From: Elephas maximus indicus
Taxonomy: Eukaryota > Chordata > Mammalia > Proboscidea > Elephantidae
Reading direction: 5' to 3'
Length of the DNA: 64,000 bases
NCBI RefSeq assembly: GCF_024166365.1
Contig: NC_064823.1
Location: forward strand, 5,202,924-5,266,923
The translations under genes were made by a program, and so were the position numbers. Within the stretch, counting starts at the first letter, position 1. Every line of letters begins with the position of its first letter. Positions 44,391-56,024 of the stretch are shown here, piece after piece. Under the pieces are notes generated by a model. It was not told the DNA's origin. It saw nothing but the letters and a program-made list of their open reading frames with translations, and ran no database searches.

Positions 44391-44445
44391 AGGGTCGCTA
44401 TGAGTTGCAGTTGACTAGATGGCGTTGGGTTTGGTTTTTGGGTTT
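44391..44445 (+). mobile_element. Severely 5'-truncated SINE with target-site duplication
   Basis: Only 55 bp: 'agggtcgctatgagttgcag' to 'ggtttggtttttgggtt'. TGTGCTCATAT lies on both sides (44380-44390, 44446-44456), so it is a genuine insertion of a 3' end and not erosion of a longer copy. Confidence 0.92.
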
Positions 44446-44522
44446 TGTGCTCATATGCTTATACCATTTCACCAGGGCTAAATGTTAAGCATTCATTTTT
44501 TTTTAAAACCTAGAATTTTTTT

Positions 44523-45650
44523 TAAATAATTTTTATTGTGCTTTAAGGGAAAGTTTACAAATCAAGTCAGCCTTTCACACAAAAACCCAGATACACCTTG
44601 CTACACACTCCCAATTACTCTCCCCCTAATGAGACAGCCTGCTCTCTCCCTCCACTCTCTCTTTTCGTGTCCTTTTTGCCAGCTTCTAACCCCCTCCACC
44701 CTCTCATCTCCCCTCCAGGCAGGAGAAGCCAACATAGTCTCAAGTGTCCACCTGATCCAAGAAGCTCACCCCTCACCAGCATCCCTCTCCAACCCATTGT
44801 CCAGTCCAATCCATGTCTGAAGAGTTGGCTTCGGGAATGTTTCCTGTCCTGGGCCAACAGAAGGTCTGGGGGCCATGACCACCGGGGTCCTTCCAGTCTC
44901 AGTCAGACCATTAAGTCTGGTCTTATGAGAATTTGGGGTCTGCATCCCACTGCTCTCCTGCTCCCTCAGGGGTTCTCTGTTGCATTCCCTGTCAGGGTAG
45001 TCATCGGTTGTAGCCAGGCACCATCTAGTTCTTCTGGTCTCAGGATGATGTAGTCTCTGGTTCTTGTGGCCCTTTCTGTCTCTTCGGCCAGTAATCACCT
45101 TGTGTCCTTGGTGTTCTTCATTCTCCTTTGATCCAGGTGGGTTGAGACCAATTGATGCATCTCAGATACCTGCTTGCTAGCATTTAAGACCCCAGAAGCT
45201 ACTCTTCAAAGTGGGATGCAGGATGTTTTGTTAATAGATTTTATTATGCCAATCGACTTAGATGTCCCCTGAAACCATGGCTCCCAGACCCTTGCCCCTG
45301 CTACGCTGGTCTTCAAAGCATTCAGTTTATTCAGGAAACTTCTTTGCTTTTGGTTTAGTCCAATTGTGCTGACCTCCCCTGTATTGTGTGCTGTCTTTCC
45401 CTTCACCTAAAGTGGTTCTTATCTACTATCTAATTAGTGAATACCCCTCTCCCAACCACCCACCCTCTCTCCCTCCCTCCCTGCTTGAGTAACCACAAAA
45501 GAATGTTTCCTTCTCAGTTTAAACTATTTCTAAAGTTCTTGTAATAGTGGTCTTATACAATATTTATCCTTTTGCAACTGACTAATTTCACTCAGCATAA
45601 TGCCTTACAGGTTTCTCCATGTTATGAAATGTTTCACAGATTCCTCACTG
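44523..45650 (-). other. L1 3' UTR
   Basis: On + it reads 'ttattgtgctttaagggaaa', 'ctcccctccaggcaggagaa', 'agcatttaagaccccagaag', then a further 450 bp up to the ORF2 end. The first 660 bp are shared with the copies at 4.4 kb (antisense), 28.9 kb (sense) and 56.0 kb (antisense). Open frames here (for example 44598-45053) are not coding. Confidence 0.88.
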
Positions 45651-45654
45651 TTCT

Positions 45655-48600
45655 TTAACGATGCATAGTATTCCGTTGTGTGAATATACCATAATTTATG
45701 CATTCATCCTTTGATGGGCACCTTGGTTGCTTCCATCTTTTTGCTATTGTAAACAGTGCTGCAATAAACATCGGTGTGCATATATCTGTTCCTGTAAAGG
45801 CTCTTATTTCTCTAGGATATATTCCAAGGAGTGGCATTGCTGGATCGTATGGTAGTTCTATTTCTAACTTTTTAAGGAAGTGCCAAATCGACTTCCAAAG
45901 TGGTTGTACCATTTTACATTCCCACCAGCAGTGTAGAAGTGTTCCAATCTCTCCACAGCCTCTCCAACATTTATTATTATGTGCTTTTTGGATTAATGCC
46001 AGCCTTGTTGGACTGAGATGAAATCTCATTATAGTTTTGACCTGCATTTCTCTAATGGCTAATAATCGTGAACATTTCCTCATATATCTGTTAGCCACCT
46101 GAATGTCTTCTTTAGTGAAGTGTCTATTCATATCTTTTGCCCATTTTCTAATTGGGTTGTCTTTTTGCAGTTGAGTTTTTGCAGTGCCATGTAGATTTTA
46201 GAGATCAAGCGCTGATCAGAAATGTCATAGCTAAAAACTTTTTCCCAGTTTGTAGGTAGTCTTTTTACTCTTTTGGTGAAGTCTTTGGATGAGCGTAAGT
46301 GTTTGATCTTTTGGAGCTCCCAGTTATCTAGTTCTTCTACATTCTTTATAATGTTTTCTCTACTGTTTGTGCCATGTATTAGGGCTCCTAACGTTGTTCC
46401 TATTTTTTCTTCCATGATCTTTATCGTTTTAGATTTTATATTTAGGTCTTTGATCCATTTTCAGTTAGTTTTTGTGCATGAAATGAGGTATGGGTCTTGT
46501 TTCATTTTTTTTTTGCAGATGGATATCCAGTTATACCAGCACCATTTGTTAAAAAGACTGTCTTTTCCTCATTTAACTGTTTGGGGCCTTTGTCAAATAT
46601 CAACTGCTCATATGTGGATGGATTTATGTCTGGATTCTCAATTCTGTTCCATTGGTCCATGTATCTGTTGTTGTACCAGTACCAGGCTGTTTTGACTACT
46701 GTGGTGGTATAATAGGTTCTAAAATCAGATAAAGTAAGGCCTCCCACTTTGTTCTTCTTTTTCAGTAATGCCTTATTTATCCATGGCCTCTTTCCCTTCC
46801 ATATGAAATTGGTGATTTGTTTCTCCATCTCATTAAAGAATATCCTTGGGATTTGGATTGGAATTGCATTAAATGTATAGATTGCTTTTGGAAGAATAGA
46901 CATTTTTATAATGTTAAGTCTTCCTATCCACAAGCAATTTATGTTCTTCCACTTATGTCTCTTTTGGTTTCTTGCAGAAGTGTACTGTAGTTTTCTTTGT
47001 ATAGGTCTTCTACATCTCTGGTAAGATCTATTCCTAAGTATTTTATCTTCTTGGGGGCTACTGTAAATGGCATTGATTTGGCGATTTCCTCTTCGATGTT
47101 CTTTTTGTTGGTGGAGAGGAGTCCAAGTGATTTTTGTATGTTTATCTTGTATCCCAATACTCTGCTGAACTCTTCTATTAGTTTCAGTAGTTTTCTGGAG
47201 GATTCCTTAGGGTTTTCTGTGTATAAGATCATGTCATCTGCAAATAGAGATACTTTGACTTCTTCCTTGCTGATCTGGATGCCCTTTATTTATCTAGCCT
47301 AATTGCTCTGGCTAGGACTTCCAGCACAGTGTTGAATAAGAGTTGTGATAAAGGGCATCCTTGTCTGGTTCCCAATTTCAGTGGGAATGTTTTCCGGCTG
47401 TCTGCATTTAGGGTGATGTTGGCCATTGGCTTTGTATAAATGCCCTTTATTATGTTGAGAAATTTTCCTTCTATTCCTATTTTCCTAAGAGTGTTTATCA
47501 TGAATGAGTATTGAACTTTGTCAAATGCCTTTTCTGCATCAGTTGATAAAATCATGTGATTCTTGTCTTTTGTTTTATTTATGTGGTAAAAAAAACAGAC
47601 ATGTGGTAGATTACATTAATTGTTTTTCTAAAGCTGAATCATCCCTGCATACCTGGTATGAATCCCACTTGGTCATGGTCAATTATTTTTTTCATATGTT
47701 GTTAAATTCTATTGGCTAGAATTTTGTTGAGGATTTTTGCATCTACATTCATGAGGGATATAGGTCTATAATTTTCTTTTCTTGTGGTGTCTTTACCTGG
47801 TTTTGGTATCAGGGATATGGTGGCTTCATAGAATGAGTTTGGTAGTATTCCATCCTTTTCTGTGAAACCTTTAGTAGTAGTGGTGTTAACTCTTCTCTGA
47901 AAGCTTGCTAGAACTCTGCAGTGAAGCCGTCCGGACCATGGCTTTTTTTTGTTGGGAGTTTTCTGATTACCTTTTCAATCTCTTCTTTTGTTATGGGTCT
48001 ATATAGTTGTTCTACCTCTGTTTGTGTTAGTTTAGGTAGGTAGTGTGTTTCTAGGAATTCATCCATTTCTTCTAGGTTTTCAATTTTGTTTGAGTATAGT
48101 TTTTCATAGTAATCTGATATGATTCTTTTAATTTCTGTATGGTCTGTTGTAGTATCGTTTATCTCATTTCTTATTCGGGTTATTTGCTTCCTCTTCTGTT
48201 TTTCTTTTGTCAGTTTGGCCAGTGGTTTATCAATTTTGTTGAGTTTTTCAAAAAACCAGCTTATGGTCTTGTTAGTTCCTTCAATTGTTTTTCTGTTTTC
48301 TATTTCATTTAGTTCAGCTCTAAATTTTATTATTTGTTTTCTCCTGGTGCCTGTGGGTTTCTTTTGTTGCTCTCTTTCTATCTGTTCAAGCTGTAGGGAT
48401 AGTTCTTTGATTTTGGCCCTTTCTTCTTTTTGGATGTGTGCATTTATTGATATAAATTGGCCTCTGAGCACCGCTTTTGCTATGTCCCAAAGGTTCTGAT
48501 AGGAAGTGTTCTCATTCTCATTGTATTCTACGAATTTCTTTATTCCATCCTTAATGTTTTCCTTAATCCATTCTTTTTTGAGCAGGATATTGTTCAATTT

Positions 48601-49390
48601 CCAAGTGTTTGATTTCTTTTCCCTGCTTTTCCTGTTATTGCTCTCCACTTTTATGGCCTTATGGTCAGTGAAGATGTTTTGTAATATTTCACTGTTTTGG
48701 ATTCTGCTAAGGGTTGCTTTATGACCTAATGTGTGGTCTATTCTAGAGAATGTTCCATGTGCACTAGAAAAGAAAGTATACTTGGTTGCTGTTGGGTGGA
48801 GTATTCTGTATATGTCTACGAGGTCAAGTTGGTTGATTGTGGCATTTAGATCTTCCGTGTCTTTATTGAGCTTCTTTCTGGATGTCCTGTCCTTCACCGA
48901 AAGTGGTGTGTTGAAGTCTCCCACTATTATTGTGGAGCTGTCTGTCTCACTTTTCAATGCTGATAGAGTTTGTTTTATGTATCTTGCAGCCCTGTCATTG
49001 GGTGCATAAATATTTAATTCTGGTTATATCTTCTTGGTGTATTGTCCCTTTAATCATTATATAGTGTCCTTCCTTATCCTTTCTGATGGATTTAACTCTG
49101 AAGTCTATTTTGTCAGAAATTAATATTGCCACTCCTGCTCTTTTTGATTGTTGTTTTCTTGATATATTTTTTCCATCCTTTGAGTTTTAGTTTGTTTGTG
49201 TCTCTAAGGTATGTCTCTTGTAGGCAGCATACAGACGGATCTTGTTTTTTAATCCATTCTGCCACTCTCTGTCTCTTTATTGGTGCGTTTAGTCCATTTA
49301 CATTCAGGGTAATTATGGATATGTATGAATTTAGTGCTATCGTTTTGATGTATTTTTTTGTGCGTTGACAGTTTCTTTTTCCCAGTTGAT
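45655..49390 (-). pseudogene. L1 ORF2 (endonuclease-reverse transcriptase), broken
   Basis: In minus-strand order: N-terminal endonuclease ('LTLNVNGLNAPIKRQRVAEW', about 49330-49250), then a long open stretch 48957-47908 (349 codons) with the GDFN, SRKKLN and HGTFSRIDH endonuclease motifs, linker and the start of the reverse transcriptase. Then 47555-47286 ([16 protein letters not shown]), FADD at 47226-47247, thumb pieces 47232-46939 and 46933-46502, connection 46415-46128 and the Cys-rich C-terminus 46131-45655 ([20 protein letters not shown]). The pieces lie in different frames, with at least five breaks. The protein would nick target DNA and copy RNA if intact. Confidence 0.93.
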
Positions 49391-49694
49391 TTTATGTGCT
49401 GAGTAGATTTTCTTTATATATTATCCTTTCCTCATATTTGTTGTTGTTGATTTTGTTTCTACTGAGCCTCTATTTTTCCCTTGTATTTTATTTTAATGAG
49501 TAGGATAGTTTGTCTCCTTTGTGGTTACCTTATTATTTACCCCTATTTTTCTAAATTTAAAACTTTTATTTCTTTGTATCACCATATCTTCCTCTCCATA
49601 TGGAAGGTGTATGATTACATTTCTTAGTCCCTCTTTATTATTTTAATGTTTTCTTCTTTTATATAATAACATCGCCATTACCCTGTGTTGGCTT

Positions 49695-50705
49695 TTTTTT
49701 TTTTTTTTAATAATCTTGCTTTGTTTTTTTGGATTTCCCTGTCTGGGTTGACTTCTGGTTGCTCTGCCCAGTGTTCCAGTCTTGGGTTGATACCTGATAT
49801 TATTGACATTCTAACCAAAGAACTCCCTTTAGTATTTCTGGTTTGGTTTTTACGAATTCCCTCAATTTGTGTTTATCTGGAAATACCTTAATTTCACCTT
49901 CATATTTAAGAGACAGTTATGATGGATATATGATTTTTGCCAGGCAATTATTTTCCTTCAATTTTTTAAATATGTCATCCCATTGCCTTCTTGCCTGCAT
50001 GGTTTCTGCCGAGTAGTCCGAGCTTATTCTTATTGGCTCTCCTCTGCAGGTGACTTTTCTTTTATCCCTCGCTGCTTTTATAATTGTCTCTTTATCTTTG
50101 GTTTTGGCAAGCTTGTTTATAATATGTGTTGGTGACTTTCTTTTAAGATCTACGTTATGTGGAGTTCGATGAGCATGTTGGATAGATATATTCTCATCTT
50201 TCACAATATCAGGGAAGTTTTCTGCCAACAAATCCTCAATAATTTTCTCTGTATTTTCTGTTATCCCTCCCTGTTCTGGTACTCCAATCACTTGTAGGTT
50301 ATTTCTCTTGATAGAGTCCCACATGATGCTTAAGTTTTCTTCATTTTTTTAAATTCTTTTATCTGATTTTTCTTCAAATATATTAGTGCCAAGTGATTTA
50401 TCTTCGAGTTCAGAAATTCCAGCTTCTACTTGCTCAATTGTGCTCCTCTGACTTTCTATTGAGTTACCTAATTCTGTAATTTTATTGTTAATCTTCTGAA
50501 TTTCTGATTGCTGTCTGTCTACGGATTTTTCCAGCTTATTAAACTTTTCATTATGTTCCTGAATAATCTTTCTAATTTCCTCAGTTGCTTTATCTGTATG
50601 TTCCTTGGCTTGTTCTGTGTATGCCTCATTTCCTTCCTGATGTCTTGAAGCGTTCTGCATATTAAACTTTTGTATTCTGCATCTGGTAATTCCAGGAATG
50701 CACTT
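49695..50705 (-). pseudogene. L1 ORF1 (RNA-binding coiled-coil protein), broken
   Basis: 50660-50349 encodes a heptad-rich coiled coil (EIQKINNKITELGNSIESQR). After a frameshift, 50324-49917 gives the RRM and C-terminal domain (NNLQVIGVPEQGGITENTEK, then AARDKRKVTCRGEPIRISSD). The last 70 or so codons continue in another frame to about 49695 (EIKVFPDKHKLREFVKTKP). The likely original start is near 50700, followed after 15 codons by a stop. ORF1p coats L1 RNA as a trimer. Confidence 0.9.
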
Positions 50706-52086
50706 TCATCTTAAAGATCCCTGGATTCTTTGTTTTTAGAGCCTGTTGAGGTGATCATGGCCTGTTTCTTTATGTGACTTGATATTGACTGTTGTCTCTG
50801 AGCCATCTATAAGTTATTGTATTAGTTTTTGCTTGCTTACTGTGTCGTAGCTGCTTGCTTTGTTTTGTTTTGGTATACCCCTATGGGTTGCTGGAGTGAG
50901 CTAGCTTGATTATTTTCACCTTTGGAGCTCTGGTGTCCTGTCCCCAGCTGGCTAGAGCTGTTATCAGGTATTATCAGTCTAGGAGTCCATTTGGTTTTCC
51001 TGTATGAATTCAGCTCAGGTTCCCAGATAGCTGATGTCAAGTGTGTGGTACAGGCTCTGTCCTACAGTCTTAGAGGGGCAGGGGTGATTGGCGTATATAC
51101 CAGTGTCTGATTGCAGCAAGGGGTCATGCTCTGAAAAAGGCAGCGGGCTGAGAACCGACCCCCAAGTGTCTCTGAGGAAAATGCATGTCAGTTCCCTAGA
51201 GCGTGCTGGTGGCTGGGTTCTGCAGAGGGACCATGGGCATCCAAAGTTTTTGTTGTAAGGACTGGGAGGTACCAGTTATCTTTGGACCCCTGTAGTGGGT
51301 GGCTGGGTGACCTGAGGTGAGCTACCAGTCCTTAGGTCCTTGTTGTGGGTAGGTGAGGACCTTGTTTAATAGGCAAAGCAATGTCAAACATCAAACACCC
51401 ACCTCTCCACCGCACAGGTGAAATGGTTGGAGTTTGCCAACAAGGGCTTATTCTCCCCAAATAGGCCCACACAGGTGCATGTAGAAGGGAAAGGTGCTCA
51501 AGGTCCATGGATGGTTTATGCCTGGACAGGAGCCGCTTCTGTCCTGAGCTCCTCCAGTTAATGGAGCTAGCAAATTATCTTTTCACCCCAATTGCAAAGT
51601 TTTTCCTTCCCCAAGTCCAGGAGGATGGCTCTAGGTGCTCACCAGGGTCTATCTCAGGCCCAGGGATTCAGCTGCTGAAGCCAGCTTGGGGGTGGGGGGG
51701 CGTGGTAAAATATATACAAGTACTTAGCTTTTGCCGAGAGCACGCTGTTCTCCTCAGGTTTCAGAGATGTGAGTGGGCTGTGTGGCTGGCTGCTTCTCCC
51801 TGAGGAAACTGTGACTGAACGCTAGTACCAGCCCGCTGCTGTGGCAGCTCCAGGAATGGTCCCTGAGAGCTCCCCGCGATTCAGGTCTGGTAACTCCTCT
51901 CCACTTCTGAATGGCCTCTTCCTCCCCCTGCCCCTCAGATCGTTGTCTAAGCTTGCCTTTGATGCTCAGGGCTCCCAGCTTGTCACAAATATACTCTTTC
52001 CAGTCGTTTTTTGGGGGGTCTTTGTTGTAAAGAGGGCTCGCCGGAAGCGTCTGTCTATTCCACCATCTTGGCTCCACCTTCCTGTC
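50706..52086 (-). promoter_or_regulatory. L1 5' UTR / internal promoter region
   Basis: About 1.4 kb, clearly richer in G+C than the surroundings, ending (minus-strand start) in 'ggagccaagatggtggaata', the conserved first bases of mammalian L1. The word 'caagatggtgg' fits the YY1-type start site of L1 promoters. Frames such as 51754-52200 have no protein signature. Confidence 0.8.
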
Positions 52087-52508
52087 AATGTTAAGCATTC
52101 TTAAAGACTCAGCCTGCTGTGGGAAAGCTTCCCTGTCATTACCAGGCTGGGTAGGGAGCTCTCCTCTGGCTCTATGGTGCCCTGCGTCTGCCTCTACCAT
52201 TGCCTACAGAGCTGTATTACTCCATTTGATAGGGCTTTCTGCAATTATGGGCCCCATGAGAAGAGGAACTAAGGACCTTCCACCTTTATATCCCTCATGT
52301 TCGGCCATGATAGGCGGTCTATAAATGTTTTAACAGAAAAATGATTTACGGGAGTTTTTGGTTGTTGCAATCTTGCATCTTGCTATAAGTATTTATTTTT
52401 ACAATGTTTTCATAATTCTGACTTAAATTTTAAATATTTAAAATTTGAAACTTTGGACTATAATTGGAAAATATATTAATAATTTGTAATTCATTTATCT
52501 TTTCTTAG

Positions 52509-52553
52509 GTTCTACCTCAACTTTGTTACGGAGGAAGTGGAAAATCCTGAAAA
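52509..52553 (+). CDS. SLC7A11: SLC7A11 coding exon 6 (residues 249-263)
   Basis: 45 nt; completes Trp249 and leaves two bases (AA) of the next codon. Encodes FYLNFVTEEVENPE, the TM6 exit with the Glu-Glu-Val-Glu-Asn-Pro signature of light-chain transporters. Acceptor TTCTTAG, donor GTAAGT directly after 'cctgaaaa'. The small size is why no open frame marks it; the identity rests on the exact family match and phase. The next exon is not in the window. Confidence 0.95.
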
Positions 52554-52837
52554 GTAAGTAGACATATTTACTCTGAAATAGGTATGAGGGGATAAAATTT
52601 AAGGTTACATAGTTGAAAAAGTAGGCCTAAAAAGGAAATTCAGCATAAGCTAGTTAACTGAGTTGTTATTATTGTTGTTTGTCATCATCATCATTTTTAT
52701 TCTTTTAGGCAGATAAAGTTTATTTGAACTTGTCATAAATTATATGTGAATAACTTCATGATATGTTGTACATTTAATACTATATTATCTTATAACCTGA
52801 AAGCAGAAAAGAATAAAGTTACATTTTAGGTAACCTA

Positions 52838-52942
52838 CAGCCAAGAAAACCCTATAGAGCAGGTCTACCCTGTCAAATGGGGTTGCTATAAGTTGGAATA
52901 GGCTCAATAGCACCCAATGACAAAAACAACAATCTCATATAA
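52838..52942 (+). mobile_element. 5'-truncated afrotherian SINE (long subtype)
   Basis: Starts inside the long-subtype segment ('cctacagccaagaaaaccct') and runs to 'aatagcacccaatgacaaaa' and an A/C tail. No head. Confidence 0.82.
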
Positions 52943-53336
52943 ACATATTCTTATAGCTTAACATGGACCTGCAGACACCTACAAGTGCTCCTCCATAAGA
53001 TAAGAACTCAAAAGTTGGTTATTTCTAGTAATTAATTTGGTTTATTTTTATAATGGCCCAATTAGTTATGGAAGTCCAGAAATAACTGCAGAATGATTTA
53101 GGAACTTGTAAATTCTGGGAACTGGATGATTGCTTTTACTTCTTCTTCCTAGGTAACATTTTTGATAATTTCATTATGATATATGGAATGCTTCTAAAAT
53201 GGACTAATTTAGAAAAATGAGTTACCTTTGTGATTTGTGTATGAGCATTTGTATTTGTCCAGAAAAACAACATAAAAATCCATGGGCAGATCGTGGAAAT
53301 TTTAAGAGTTATAGTGTAAAATACAGACTGAACTCT

Positions 53337-53539
53337 TGTTGTTTTGTGTTATTGAGTTGATTCCAACTCATAGCTACCCTATATGACAGGATAGAGCTGC
53401 CCCAAAGTGTTTCCTGTGCTATAATCTTTATGAGGGCAGATCACCAGGCCTTTTCTTCCATGGAGCAGCTAGTGAGTTCGAACCGCTGACTTTTCGGTTA
53501 GTAGGCAAGTGCTTAACCATTGTGCCACTGTGGCTTCTT
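53337..53539 (-). mobile_element. Afrotherian SINE, long variant, with target-site duplication
   Basis: Body word 'cctgtgctataatctttatg' is an internal segment different from the short copies. GACTGAACTCT (53326-53336) and GACCGAACTCT (53540-53550) match at 10 of 11. Confidence 0.88.
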
Positions 53540-53554
53540 GACCGAACTCTAAAG

Positions 53555-53680
53555 TTACTTAATTAATCTAATATTTATTGAATATCTACTATTGGCTGAC
53601 TATCGTACTAGGAACCTCTTACACAATGACTTGCTTTCAAGTATTTTATACTCTAGTCCATGAGTCAAATGTGTAAACAA
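53555..53680 (-). repeat. L2-like remnant
   Basis: 'ctaatatttattgaatatct', 'actattggctgactatcgta' and 'tactctagtccatgagtcaa' recall the reverse L2 3' end. Weak. Confidence 0.4.
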
Positions 53681-53837
53681 ATACATGTAAAACAGCATGA
53701 TTTATACTTCATAGATTATTTACCAGCTGAGCATAAAGGAAAAAAGAAAATAGTTAACTCTATCAAGGGAGGTATTGCTTATATAGTCTTTAGTGATATC
53801 AAGTATTCTCTAGATATAAGACATAGAGAGTGAGAAT

Positions 53838-53862
53838 AAGTGAGACAGAGAGAGAGAGAGAA
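53838..53862. repeat. (GA)n simple repeat
   Basis: A run of GA dinucleotides within a purine-rich stretch ('gacagagagagagagagaga'). Confidence 0.85.
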
Positions 53863-53984
53863 ACACATTTCCAGGAAAGGGAGCAACAAGAACAAAGGTG
53901 AGTCGGTATAGCCTGGACATCAAAGAATATGCCTAAATGATCACAACTGAAATGAGAATAGACTAAGAAGTTCTTAGTCTATCT

Positions 53985-55172
53985 TAATGACAGGAAACTG
54001 CCAGAAATTCAAGCTGGATTCAGAAGAGGACGTGGAATGAGGGAAATCATTGGTGATGTCAGATGGATCTTGGCTGAAAGCAGAGAATACCAGAAAGATG
54101 TGTACCTGTGTTTTATTGACTATGCAAAGACATTTGACTGTGTGGATCCTGACAAATTATGGATAACATCGTGAAGTATAGGAATTGCAGAACACTTATT
54201 TGTGCTCATGAGGAACCTGTACATGGACCAAGAGGCAGTCTTGCAAACAGAACAAGGGGATCTTGCATGTTTTAAAGTCAGGAAAGGTGCGCGTCAGGGT
54301 TATTTCTTTCACCATACTTATTCAATCTGTGTGCTGAGCAAATAATCCGAAAAGCAGGACTATACAAATAAGAATGTGGCATCAGGATTGGAGGAAGACT
54401 CAATAACAACCTGCGATATGCAGAGTATATGATCTTGCTTGCTGTAAGCGAAGACTTGAAGCACTTACTGATGAAGATCAAAGACTACAGTCTAAAGTAT
54501 GGATTGAATCTCAACATAAAGAAAACAAAAATTCTTGTAACTGGACCAATAAGTAAGTAACGATATAATAAATGGAGAAAATATTACAGCTGTCAAGGAT
54601 TTCATTTTACTTGGATCCACAGTCAGTGACTATGGAAGTGGCAGTCAGGAAATCAAATGACTTACTGCATCAAGCAAATCTGTTGCAAAAGACCTCTTGA
54701 AAGTGTTAAAAAGAAAAAAATGTCACTTTGAGGACTAAGGTGCACCTGATCCAAGCCTCGTATGCATGCGAAAGCTGAAAAATGCATAAGGAAGACTAAA
54801 GAAGGATTGATGCCTTTGAATTATGGTGTTGGCAAAGAATATTGAATATACCGTGGACTGCCAGAAGAATGAACAAATCTGTCTTGGAAGAAGTACAGCA
54901 GAATGCTCCTTAGAAACGAGGATGGTGAGACTTCTCTCACTTTGGCCATGTTATCAGGAGGGACCAGTTCTTGGAGAAGACATCACGTCTGGTAAAGTAG
55001 ATGGTCAGTGAAAAAGAGATCCTCAAGAAGATGGATTGACGCAGTGGTTGCAACAATGAGTTCAAGCATAAGAGCGATTGTAAGGATGGAGTAGGACTGG
55101 GCAATGTTTTGTTCTGTTGTATATAGGGTCTCTATGAGCCGGAACCAACTTGACAGCACCTAACAACAACAA
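53985..55172 (+). mobile_element. RTE LINE, 3' two-thirds of the reverse transcriptase ORF and tail
   Basis: Encodes QAGFRRGRGMREIIGDVRWI, the catalytic-Asp block FIDYAKTFDCVD, a RKGARQG block, then a degraded YADD box reading YAEY, the KIKDYS..YGLNLNIKKTKI segment, and the C-terminal Gly/Arg-rich part and RTE tail ('gagccggaaccaacttgaca', AACAACAA). Multiple stops and indels. It is the longest RTE copy here. Confidence 0.92.
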
Positions 55173-55455
55173 AGAAATTCTGGCACTAGATATAGTGGGA
55201 GATGGTAAGCCAGTTAGATTTGGCCAAGTACTGGGGTTGTCTGAGTTTCAGACCACATAATCAGCAACTGAGGTTAAAAAGATGTTTAATAGTGTCTAAT
55301 TCAACTATTATGCAAATAAATATGTACTTTAAATATGTGAAAAGTTACTGAGAAATATGATGAATTTATGACAGTATTGTCATATTTATAACTTTATGCC
55401 TTTGTAGTACATTTACCAGAAGCTAATTCTTTCTAGCATTTCTTGGAAATGACCA

Positions 55456-55590
55456 GCTAAGCGCTACAGCTGCTAACCAAAAGGTCGGCAGTTGGAATCC
55501 AGCAGCCTCTCCCTGGGAACTCTGTGGGACAGTTCTGCTCTGTCCTGTGGGGTCACTGTAAGTTGGAATCGACTCAACAGCAACAGGTTA
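55456..55590 (+). mobile_element. Afrotherian SINE, truncated in the head
   Basis: Begins within the A box ('ctaagcgctacagctgctaa') and is well preserved after it ('aaggtcggcagttggaatcc', 'gttggaatcgactcaacagc'). Confidence 0.9.
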
Positions 55591-56024
55591 CTCCCAAAAT
55601 ACAGTGATGTATTGGTTTGGAGTTATTTGTTGCAAAAAAATTTTTTAACCTCATCTAAAAAAATGGGAATTATAATAGCATTTATCTCATTGTGTTGTGT
55701 TAATAAGTTAATATCTGTGAAGTGTTTAGATTAGTGACATTAATTTTTAATCTCTACATGATTCTTTGGTTTTTTATTACTGCTACTACTATTATGCTTA
55801 TTTTAGAAGCAATGAAAATGTTATTCATGTAAATAGTGTTCTCTAGATTTCAAAATCCCAAAATGATTCTTTCTTCTGTGCTTTTGACAGAAAAATTATC
55901 TCACACCATATTGATACTTGTTCTCTAGACATTCAGTAGTGAATATGAACGTGCATTTTATTACCTCTCATATTTTTGTGTACAGATTTCGTTGACTTTT
56001 TATATTTTAGAGAAAACAGGTTTG

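Larger units (their letters stand above)
44495..52086 (-). mobile_element. Full-length afrotherian L1 (about 7.6 kb), antisense to SLC7A11
   Basis: AATGTTAAGCATTC occurs at 44481-44494 and 52087-52100, a perfect 14-bp target duplication. Between them, on the minus strand, lie a 5' end beginning 'ggtggagccaagatggtgga' at about 52076, a 5' UTR, ORF1, ORF2, a long 3' UTR and an A-rich end. Both ORFs carry several frameshifts or stops, so the copy is not autonomous now. The perfect duplication and clear coding remains point to a fairly recent, lineage-specific insertion. The antisense orientation relative to the host gene is the tolerated one, because L1 polyadenylation signals are then not read. 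Confidence 0.95.
39003..52508 (+). other. SLC7A11: SLC7A11 intron 5 (13,506 bp)
   Basis: Donor GTAAGT, acceptor 'tatcttttcttAG'. More than half is one full-length antisense L1 (44495-52086); without it the intron would be about 5.9 kb. Also holds SINEs at 39.3, 43.4, 44.0 and 44.4 kb. 39470-43350 shows nothing I can name apart from a 20-bp tandem duplication at 41340-41379; open frames there are chance. Confidence 0.85.
14139..52553 (+). other. SLC7A11: SLC7A11 gene, coding exons 1-6 of a partial gene
   Basis: xCT is the catalytic light chain of system xc-, a plasma-membrane heterodimer with SLC3A2 (4F2hc) that imports cystine in exchange for glutamate. It feeds glutathione synthesis and protects from ferroptosis. 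Six exons with consensus splice sites join without a frame break into 263 complete codons: cytosolic N-terminus, TM1 to about TM6. All reads agree closely with mammalian xCT as I know it. The span is over 38 kb for half the protein. The next exon (starting around residue 264) is not found by 64000, so intron 6 exceeds 11.4 kb and the 3' half is outside. Nothing suggests a pseudogene. Confidence 0.97.

Noticed and set aside
44598..45053. 151-codon ORF in the L1 3' UTR
   Set aside because: It is on the strand opposite to the L1 genes, the related copy at 4.5 kb lacks it, and it is Pro/Ser-rich by composition.
47908..48957. 349-codon ORF as a host gene
   Set aside because: It is the endonuclease-to-linker part of L1 ORF2, lying inside an element with both ends and a target duplication.
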